Below, piece by piece: positions 57,603-64,000 of a DNA stretch of 64,000 nt (its first letter is position 1; each line of letters begins with the position of its first letter). Position numbers and translations under genes: made by a program. The DNA comes from Fodinicola feengrottensis (GTDB lineage Bacteria > Actinomycetota > Actinomycetes > Mycobacteriales > HKI-0501), in the NCBI RefSeq assembly GCF_010993775.1, contig NZ_WOTO01000051.1, positions 1 to 64,000 on the forward strand. The letters run 5' to 3'. The notes under the pieces are model-generated. The model was given only the letters and a program-made list of their open reading frames with translations. It had not been told where the DNA came from and made no database searches.

Positions 57603-57956
57603 ATGGTGCCACCGGTCGTACGTGCCAAGGAATGGGACGACACGAGCTGGGACGACCCGTCCGAGGAGAAACTGCACGACCTGCTCGCTGACCTGAACTT
57701 GCGGTCGAGGTTCGTCATCGTTGACCGGCTGGACCGCGAACCTGAGGGCCAGCATTACATGCAGGCCTATCTCAACGACGACCTGAGTTACACGGTGGAA
57801 TACCGCGATGGTGGCGAGGACCGGCACTTCCGGGCCGAGGTCCCGGCGCAGCCGACGGTGATCGGGTGTGAGCCGGTCGCGCGGGTGGTCAACGACTGGA
57901 TCGCCGACGGGCCGAATTGGCGCCAAGCGCTGGCGTGGAGCCGAATTCGCCTCTGA
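57603..57956 (+). CDS. Small acidic protein, possibly Imm1-like
   Basis: Intact, 117 residues. Acidic and tryptophan-rich (EWDDTSWDDPSEEKL, WIADGPNWRQALAW). The core YTVEYRDGGEDRHFRAEVP resembles the sheet of Imm1-type immunity proteins, and Imm1-like genes are common as orphans in actinobacteria. I do not see a partner toxin. The family assignment is a guess; coding status is reasonable from codon use. Confidence 0.55.
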   Translation: MVPPVVRAKEWDDTSWDDPSEEKLHDLLADLNLRSRFVIVDRLDREPEGQHYMQAYLNDDLSYTVEYRDGGEDRHFRAEVPAQPTVIGCEPVARVVNDWIADGPNWRQALAWSRIRL

Positions 57957-57987
57957 TCGGGCCGCGGTGCCGTCTGCAAACCGTGCC

Positions 57988-58569
57988 TTATATCGGGCGA
58001 AAGTTGACGACGAACCCAGCTGCTAAAGAGCCGACCGCCAAGAGGCCCAGGACCACAAAACCGGCGATCATGACGCGTTTTCGGTAGGTCGCCAGAAGAC
58101 TCGTCTTTCCGTACGTGCAGAGATAAACAGCGAGCCAAAGTGCTGCCCAGATGGCCGCGATCCAGACGAAGACTCCGGCCAGTGCGGTCAGAGCGTACGA
58201 AAAGCTGCGAGGAACGGCCTCGCTGTTTCCGATCATCGCGACCGAAACGGTGTCGCCAAGCGCGTGCTGAGCGCCGTCGTCGAGAAGAACTCCCGGAAGG
58301 GCCGTGCCATCGGCCAGGTGCACCGTTCCCACCGCGGCCGACCTGCTCCCATGCCCACTGGAAATGGTCCGATGGGAGGCCACGGTCAGGACACCCTGCT
58401 GGCCGCCGACCCCGAGAGCGCGAGCTACCGAAGTCACGGACTTCGCCCCTTGTGCGCAGCCCAGCAGCGACAGGACGCAAATGACCCCGACGAGAATGAC
58501 GAGCCAGCCGATGGGGAGCCGCTGTCGCTGCTCAAATGACGATGTCTGCTGCCGAGGCGGCACCCGCAT
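57988..58569 (-). CDS. Uncharacterised membrane protein
   Basis: Intact, 193 residues. Hydrophobic segments at about residues 20-42, 123-150 and 166-190, with an extracellular domain between the first and second that has LTVASHRTISSGHGSRSAAV and strands typical of a small beta domain. The first segment ends LLGCAQG, which is lipobox-like, but later helices make a simple lipoprotein unlikely. No family recognised. Confidence 0.7.
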   Translation of the reverse strand: MRVPPRQQTSSFEQRQRLPIGWLVILVGVICVLSLLGCAQGAKSVTSVARALGVGGQQGVLTVASHRTISSGHGSRSAAVGTVHLADGTALPGVLLDDGAQHALGDTVSVAMIGNSEAVPRSFSYALTALAGVFVWIAAIWAALWLAVYLCTYGKTSLLATYRKRVMIAGFVVLGLLAVGSLAAGFVVNFRPI

Positions 58570-58800
58570 GCCCTTTCCGACTTGGGGTTGATATTTACGA
58601 GTATGAGCCGGCCGCGACCCTCGGGCTTTGGGTACGGATCACGGGATCCCCTGCGGCCTCCAGTGATGGCCCTTTCGGGCGATACGGGAGATTGATTCGC
58701 GTTTCGCCGGTGCGGCCAACTGTTCTTGAGCCTGGCTCTGGAACAGCCCTCTGACCTGCGTACGCTTCGCTGAACGACGTCGAAGTCCACAGGGGGACCG

Positions 58801-60162
58801 ATGGCAGCGGGGGCCTATCCACGATGGCTGGCGGCCGCGGCCGCGCTGGTGTTCCTGGCCGGCTGTACGTCCGCGCTTCCGGCACCCAGCAGGGGCAGCG
58901 GTAGCCCGTCGCCCGCGGCCTCGCCGACACCGACGGTGGATCGAAATGGTCGGTTGGCGACCGAACTGTTACAAGCGGTGCGGCAACAGAATTTTCGCGG
59001 GGACCGATACGGCCTTGCCTGGCGGCGGGTCGGGGCCGGCCCGCCAAGTTCCCAATGTGGACGTGACCGTCGTTGAGCTGGCCACCGACGGGCGGCCGCT
59101 GTCGACCGCGGATGTGCTGCTCAGCCCGCGTTATCCGGACGGCAAGGTGGTGCCGGTGGACACGAATCTGGCCACCGACCAGGTCCGCTGGCGCTATTGG
59201 GACGACTCGGAATGGGACCGCCAAAACGGGCAGGGCAGCAGGGATGTGTTGCCAGGGCTGGAAAAGGCGCCAATCGACTACATGTCGCCCTATCCTGCCT
59301 CCATTCTCAAGCTGATGGTCGGCTATGGAATTCTGCGACTGGTCGATCGCGGCCAACTGTCGCTCGACCAGACGTATTCGTACGAGCCGACGCTTCCCGA
59401 CGGCTTCTGCGGCGGTTCGGTGAGCCGCAAGGTAAGGCAGTTTTTCGATGACATGATCACGGTTTCCAGCGATGCCTCGACTTGTGCGCTGATCCAGGTG
59501 CTGCGGGACCATGGCGGGATCGACGCGCTCAACAACCAGTTCACCCAGCTCGGCATGCCGACGCTGAAGCTGGTGGGCGGGGGTTCACCGGCTCGAACAT
59601 GGGCGCGCTGGACACCGCGAAGCTGTTGCTGCTCATTTCCGGCGGGCCCGGCACATTATGGACCGCGCCAGGCGGAAGAGCCGTCACGGCCGCGGAGCTG
59701 ACCGCAGCCTCTCGCCAGTTTTTTTTTCTCTCTGAACTGGGAAACCAAGGCCTGAACCAGGTGCTGTCGACCAGTAACTGGTGTGGCCGCGGCTATCCGT
59801 CGGCCGGAATTCCGCAGGTCACCCCGTCCCGGTGGATCAATCCCAGCAATGGCACGGTGACCGCCGACGGTCGTTATTACGGCCGGGACGTACGTCCCTG
59901 CAACGCCACCGCGGAGGTCACTTTCGCGCACAAGACCGGCCTGGTCGTACGCGCCGGTGGCGATGCCGGGATCGTCCATTCACTGCCCGGGAAACCTGGC
60001 CGGAACTACATCATCGTGGTGCAGTCCCATCTCGGAAACCGGTATGTCGACCCGCATCGGCCGGCCGATCCGTCCGGTGTCTATCCGGTGGCGTACACCC
60101 AGAAATTTGGTCAGCTCGGGCTCGCCATCGACCAGATCGTCACCGCCCACCACAACAGCTGA
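58801..60162 (+). CDS. Class A beta-lactamase-like serine hydrolase lipoprotein (frameshifted)
   Basis: Lipoprotein signal ALVFLAGCTSA, then a Ser/Pro-rich linker and a class A beta-lactamase/D-Ala-D-Ala peptidase fold. Catalytic Ser-Lys in SPYPASILKLMVGYG, SDN-like SSDAST, and KTG in FAHKTGLVVRAGGDAG. Indels near 59020 and 59585, net zero. Whether it hydrolyses beta-lactams or trims peptidoglycan cannot be told from motifs; the missing classic Glu166 region argues for caution. Confidence 0.83.
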
Positions 60163-60240
60163 GGGCAGCAGAAAACCTGTCGACACCTGTGAGAGCCCGT
60201 CCTACGCTCAGCCGAGTCTCTTACGGGGGGGGTGGTACGG

Positions 60241-61170
60241 ATGCGCGTACAAGTTCAGCGATGCACGGAAGAACAGCTGCCGGAGGCCGCGAAACTGGCC
60301 GCTGACCTGTGGGCGAGGGCGCGGCTGGACGAGCCGCTTCTGCCGGTCTCGCACGAAGATCCCATGCTGGTACGGGAATACCTGCGCGATCAGGGGGAAA
60401 TCTGGGTGGCCACCCGCGGCGCTGAGGTGGTGGCGGTGCTGGCCGCGACTCTCGGGACGTACGGCGCGTATTCGCCGCAACTGGGGGTGGCCGGTGATCC
60501 GGACGCGCTGCCCGAGCTGTACGCGCAGGCCGCGGTGGAATGGGTGGCCAAGGGCGAGTTGACGCATGCCGTACACATTCCACTGGTTGCTCGCGAACTC
60601 ATCGAACCCTTCCTGCGGCTCAGTTTTGGTTACCAGTCCGAAGTCGGCGTGCACGCTTTGAAGACGCTGCCGTTGGCGCCTGAGGTTCCTGATCTGACCG
60701 TTTCCCTTGCGGACATGGACGATTTCGAAGACGTGGTCCGGCTGGTTCACGCGCTGCCCGAGCACCTTGCCGAGTCACCGGTTTTCATGCGCCGGCCGGA
60801 CAAGTATTACGGGTCGCTCCGAGGCGTCCATGCGGGCAATTTCCGAGCCGCGAAGGGGCAGTATTTCCTCGCGCGGGTGGCCGGTCAAGCCGCCGGCCTG
60901 GTGGTCGTGCACGGGGACGACCTTGAGCCGTTGGAGCCACTGGGCTGTCGATACCTGAACATCGGTGTGGTCTTCCCGGAGTATCGCGGCACCGGCGTCG
61001 GGCTCGCGCTGACGCGTGCGGCGCTGGCGGACGCGGTGGAGCGGCGGGCGACCTCGATGAGCAGCGACTGGCGGACGACGAACCTGCGGGCTGCCCGGTT
61101 CTGGCCGGCGGTCGGATTCCGGCCAACGTGCGTACGGCTGAGCAGGAGCATCGACCTGACGCCTCGCTGA
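60241..61170 (+). CDS. GNAT-family acetyltransferase with two domains
   Basis: Intact, 309 residues. Two GNAT folds in tandem; only the second has a good acetyl-CoA loop, FPEYRGTGVGLALTRAALAD, preceded by YLNIGVV and followed by WRTTNLRAARFWPAVGFRP. The first is degenerate. ATG at 60241 is preferred over GTG at 60232 because GGGGGGG lies about 8 bp upstream. Substrate unknown. Confidence 0.88.
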   Translation: MRVQVQRCTEEQLPEAAKLAADLWARARLDEPLLPVSHEDPMLVREYLRDQGEIWVATRGAEVVAVLAATLGTYGAYSPQLGVAGDPDALPELYAQAAVEWVAKGELTHAVHIPLVARELIEPFLRLSFGYQSEVGVHALKTLPLAPEVPDLTVSLADMDDFEDVVRLVHALPEHLAESPVFMRRPDKYYGSLRGVHAGNFRAAKGQYFLARVAGQAAGLVVVHGDDLEPLEPLGCRYLNIGVVFPEYRGTGVGLALTRAALADAVERRATSMSSDWRTTNLRAARFWPAVGFRPTCVRLSRSIDLTPR

Positions 61171-61200
61171 TCGCTGTTGACGGAAGCGAGCTCTTGAGGT

Positions 61201-61226
61201 TCAATAATGAACAGTCATTATTGAAT
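61201..61226. promoter_or_regulatory. TetR operator upstream of the TetR-SDR pair
   Basis: TTCAATAATGA-ACAG-TCATTATTGAA, perfect 11-bp arms with a 4-bp spacer, ending 11 bp before the TetR start. Strikingly AT-rich against the surroundings. Autoregulatory site very likely. Confidence 0.88.
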
Positions 61227-61237
61227 GGAGTTGAGGC

Positions 61238-61804
61238 ATGGCCGGTCGGCCACGGACGATCACCGATGAGCAGTTGCTGGCGGCCGTTGGGTCGGCCGTA
61301 CGAGCGATCGGGCCGATCAAACTCACCATGGCCGACGTGGCGCGTACGGCTGGCGTCTCGACTGGTGCGCTCGTGCAGCGGTACGGGTCCAAGCGCGGGA
61401 TGCTGCTCGCGTTCCTGAAAGCGGGCAGTGTCGGACCTGGTATGCGGGCCGCTTTCGAGGCGGCGGCCGATCCCGTCGACGGCATTCAGGCTGCGCTGGC
61501 GTACGGGATGGCCGCCGCCGACCAGTCGCCGGACGAGTTCGCGAACAGTCTCGCCTTCCTGCATCTGGACCTCTCGGACCCGGAGTTCCGCGAGGTTTTG
61601 GCGGGCTATCAGGAAAGTCAGCTCGCGGATCTCCGGTCGTACCTGGTCATCGCCGGGGTGGAGAGGGCTGGGCTGGCGGAGGTCCTGACCGCGCTGCGAC
61701 ACGGGACGCAGATCGCTTGGGCGATCAGTCGGGATGGCGTGCTGCTGGATGCCTTGCGCGCAAATGTCGAAACCGTACTTGCGCCTTATCGGAAGAAAAA
61801 ATGA
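61238..61804 (+). CDS. TetR-family repressor
   Basis: Intact, 188 residues. HTH IKLTMADVARTAGVSTGALV then QRYGSKRGMLLAFL; helical ligand-binding domain follows. The perfect palindrome immediately upstream is its probable operator. The stop overlaps the start of an SDR gene (ATGA), so repressor and enzyme form one autoregulated unit. Confidence 0.93.
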   Translation: MAGRPRTITDEQLLAAVGSAVRAIGPIKLTMADVARTAGVSTGALVQRYGSKRGMLLAFLKAGSVGPGMRAAFEAAADPVDGIQAALAYGMAAADQSPDEFANSLAFLHLDLSDPEFREVLAGYQESQLADLRSYLVIAGVERAGLAEVLTALRHGTQIAWAISRDGVLLDALRANVETVLAPYRKKK

Positions 61805-62702
61805 CCCTCAGCAATGCGGTGGTGCTGGTCGCGGGTGGTACGCGCGGCGGCTCGCGGGCGATCGCGGTGCAGTTCGGCGCCGCTGGAGCGACCGTCTACG
61901 TCACCGGCCGATCGAGCCGGGCCGGGCGTTCGCCGATGAATCGGCCGGAAACCGTTGAGGAAACCGCGGAAATGGTGGACGCGGCTGGCGGCCGGGGGAT
62001 TCGCCGTCGCGGTCGACCATCAGGATGAGAAGCAAGTCCAGGAACTTGTCGAGCGTATCGACCGCGAGCAGAATGGCCGGCTGGACATCCTGGTCAACGG
62101 CATTTGGGGCGGCGATCCGCTGGCGCATTGGGACGTACCATTCTGGGAACAGCCGATCGGCGACGCGATCCAGCTGCTCCGGCAGGGCGTCGAAACCCAT
62201 TTGATCACCAGCCGATTCGCGGTGCCGTTGATGGTGGCGCGAAAATCCGGCTTGATCATCGAGCTGACGGACGGCACAGCCGACAGTTATCGTGGCAGCC
62301 TTTACTACGATCTGGTGAAAAGCTCGGTCAATCGGCTCGCGCTCGCGCAGGCCGCGGACCTGCGTTCGTACGGGATCACCGCGGTCGCCCTGTCGCCGGG
62401 ATTCCTGCGGTCCGAGGCGATGCTGGACCATTTCGGAGTGTCCGAGGAAAACTGGCGGGACGGCACCCAGAAAGATCCGCATTTCATCATTTCCGAAACG
62501 CCCAACCTATCTGGGCCGTGCGGCGGTTGCGCTCGCCAGCGATCCGGATCTGCGACGCTGGAGCGGAAAAGCCGTAGGAACGCAGGAACTTTCCAGCGTT
62601 TACGGCTTCACCGACATCGATGGCACTCGCCCGGACACAGAGCGGTATTTCGCCGAGGTCGTCTACGGAAACAAACCCCCGAGCGAAAACTACCGGTCTT
62701 AG
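61801..62702 (+). CDS. SDR-family oxidoreductase (frameshifted)
   Basis: NAD(P)-dependent short-chain dehydrogenase of about 300 residues. Cofactor motif VLVAGGTRGGSRAIAVQFGA and YVTGRSSRA (favouring NADP). After an indel near 61990: FAVAVDHQDEKQVQELVERI, NG motif DILVNGIWGGDPL. Active-site YYDLVKSSVNRLALA contains YxxxK. After a second indel near 62505: YLGRAVAALASDPDLRRWSG and a conserved extended tail ending PPSENYRS. Co-transcribed with the TetR gene. Its stop overlaps that of the convergent ligase gene. Confidence 0.87.
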
Positions 62703-64000
62703 GAGTCCGAAGCCTTGCTGCCCTTGCGAGGGGCGTAGAGAGCTTCGATGTCATCCGCGAAGTCGCGGGTGATGATAGCGCGCTTCAGCTTCAGAGACGG
62801 CGTGATGTGGCCGCCTTCCTCGGTGAAGTCAACGGAAAGTACGCGGAAACGACTGATCTTCTCGGCGGCTGACACCGTCGCGTTCGCGCGTCGATCGGCT
62901 TCTTCAGCTCCGCCAGCAGGGCCGGGTCCTCGACCAGGTCGGCGACCGCGGTGTTCTTGTCCCGGCCGTGGGTTTCCAGCCACTGCGGGAGCGACTCGGT
63001 GTCGATGGTGATCAGCGCGGCGATCGAGTTGCGACCGTCGCCAACGACCAGCGCCTGGCTGATCAGCGGGTGCGCTCGTACGACATCCTCCAGTGGTCCT
63101 GGCGAGACGTTCTTGCCGGCCGTGGTGACCAGGATTTCCTTCTTTCGCCCGGTAATCGTGAGGTAGCCGTCGGCGTCGAGCTTGCCGAGGTCGCCGGTAC
63201 GGAACCAGCCGTCGTCGGTCAGCGCTTCCTTGGTGCCGGTCTCGTTGTTCCAGTACCGGTGGAAAACGTGGCCGCCGCGGAGCAGGATCTCGTTGTCCTG
63301 CCCAATGCTGATCTCGAACCCGGGCAGCGCGCGACCGACTGTCCCAACCTTGATGTGGCCGCGGGTGTTCACCGCGGCGGCCGCGGTCGTCTCGGTCAGG
63401 CCGTACCCTTCCAGCACGGTCACGCCGGCGCCGCGGAAGAAATGCGCCAGCCGGGAGCCGAGCGCGGAGCCGCCGGAAACCGCCCAGCGGACCTCGCCGC
63501 CCATCGCGTCCCGCAGCTTGCTGTAGACCAGCTTGTCGAAGAGCGCGCGCTGGGCCGCGACGATTGGTCCGGGACGGCCCTTTTCCAACGCCTTGCTGTA
63601 GTTGATCGCGGTGTTCACCGCGCGATCGAAGATCTTCTCCTTGCCGCCGGAGACGGCCCGGCTGCGGGCCCGGTCGTACACCCGCTCGAAGACCCGCGGC
63701 ACGGCCAGGACGAAGGTCGGCTTCACCGGGATTAGGTCGACGGTCAACCGGCCGACATCGCTGTGCGCCAGTTTGGCCGCGGACATCAGCACGGCCATTT
63801 GGATCATCCGGCCGAAGACATGCGCGAGCGGCAGGAACAGCAGCGTACTGGCGTCCTCGCTCTCGAAGAGTTCTGGCAGCGCCTCGATCGCGCTGGTGAT
63901 CTCGGCCAGGAAGTTGCCGTGGGTGAGCTCGCAGCCCTTCGGTCGGCCGGTCGTGCCCGACGTGTAGTGATGATGATGGTGGCGAGCTTGTCTGCGTTGA
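62699..64000 (-). CDS. Long-chain fatty acyl-CoA ligase (FadD15-like), partial and frameshifted
   Basis: AMP-forming ligase of the ANL superfamily activating fatty acids, cut by the right edge so that its N terminus is missing. The AMP-binding loop YTSGTTGRPKGCELTHGNFL is near 63960, just after an indel. Then LPLAHVFGRMIQMAVLM, VPRVFERVYDRARS, EGYGLTETTAAAAVNTRG, WFRTGDLGKLDADGYLTITG and the catalytic-domain hinge GRKKEILVTTAGKNVSPGPL. An indel near 62885 separates the C-terminal 60 residues (VDFTEEGGHITPSLKLKRAI). The C-terminal Lys-containing motif ITPSLKLKR is intact. Confidence 0.9.
   Translation of the reverse strand, partial: STQTSSPPSSSLHVGHDRPTEGLRAHPRQLPGRDHQRDRGAARTLRERGRQYAAVPAARACLRPDDPNGRADVRGQTGAQRCRPVDRRPNPGEADLRPGRAAGLRAGVRPGPQPGRLRRQGEDLRSRGEHRDQLQQGVGKGPSRTNRRGPARALRQAGLQQAAGRDGRRGPLGGFRRLRARLPAGAFLPRRRRDRAGRVRPDRDDRGRRGEHPRPHQGWDSRSRAARVRDQHWAGQRDPAPRRPRFPPVLEQRDRHQGSADRRRLVPYRRPRQARRRRLPHDYRAKEGNPGHHGRQERLARTTGGCRTSAPADQPGAGRWRRSQLDRRADHHRHRVAPAVAGNPRPGQEHRGRRPGRGPGPAGGAEEADRRANATVSAAEKISRFRVLSVDFTEEGGHITPSLKLKRAIITRDFADDIEALYAPRKGSKASDS

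Overview
The window is high-GC actinobacterial chromosome. Supporting signs are GTG starts, ATGA/GTGA stop-start overlaps, actinobacterial families (DUF3151, CtaG-type oxidase assembly protein, NarL-type sensor kinases, SigE-like sigma factor), an HspR HAIR box upstream of clpB, and tRNA-Ser(GCT) and tRNA-Arg(ACG). The palindrome CGTACG is strongly over-used. I cannot name the genus. No rRNA, CRISPR array, complete transposase gene or phage structural gene was seen.

A caveat governs everything below. More than thirty otherwise convincing genes contain one or more single- or few-base indels, many in homopolymers, including housekeeping genes such as clpB and class II fructose-bisphosphate aldolase. 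The most economical reading is an indel-rich draft sequence, not mass pseudogenisation. For these genes I give the span of the reconstructed gene and the approximate shift sites.

Layout. 1-6.9 kb: LuxR-type regulator end, Lnt-like nitrilase-fold protein, choline-kinase-like phosphotransferase, DUF456 protein, GntR regulator, clpB. 7-15 kb: a NarL-type two-component system followed by an ABC ATPase and two FtsX/MacB-like permeases. 15.6-20.3 kb: propionyl/acetyl-CoA synthetase, TetR with a 30-bp perfect palindromic operator beside a FAD monooxygenase, CtaG-like protein. 20.5-27 kb: surface-sugar type cluster (SDR epimerase, OmpR-type two-component system, GT-C membrane protein, GT2, DUF2064 protein, methyltransferase). 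27-31.5 kb: a minus-strand island with a Crp/Fnr regulator, a stand-alone class III nucleotide-cyclase-like protein, a degenerate P-loop (STAND-like) protein and an unknown helical protein. The cyclase-like and P-loop proteins share a short Gly-rich motif. This is the best candidate for an undescribed signalling or conflict system. 31.6-39.4 kb: DedA protein, a NamZ (DUF1343) and beta-lactamase-fold pair suggesting MurNAc/muropeptide recycling, three paralogous secreted or anchored proteins, CoA-disulfide-reductase-like flavoprotein. 39.7-45.8 kb: a two-gene unknown operon, fba, a sigma factor with a membrane partner, DUF3151, ornithine aminotransferase. 46-54.9 kb: KDPG aldolase, lipoproteins, NodB deacetylase, LacI regulator, UBP zinc finger, CPA1 antiporter, phosphoribosyltransferase, EcsC protein, MprF-like protein. 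55-57 kb: two tRNAs and an AbiE toxin-antitoxin locus whose toxin carries an in-frame nonsense codon. 57-64 kb: acetyltransferases, a class A beta-lactamase-like lipoprotein, TetR-SDR pair, fatty acyl-CoA ligase (cut by the window end).

The intergenic spaces hold several families of short inverted-repeat elements: a ~175-bp MITE-like element with 19-bp termini (two full inverted copies, two half copies), a TA-flanked 164-bp MITE nested in one half copy, a ~65-bp hairpin element with one copy inside a membrane-protein gene, and further palindromes.
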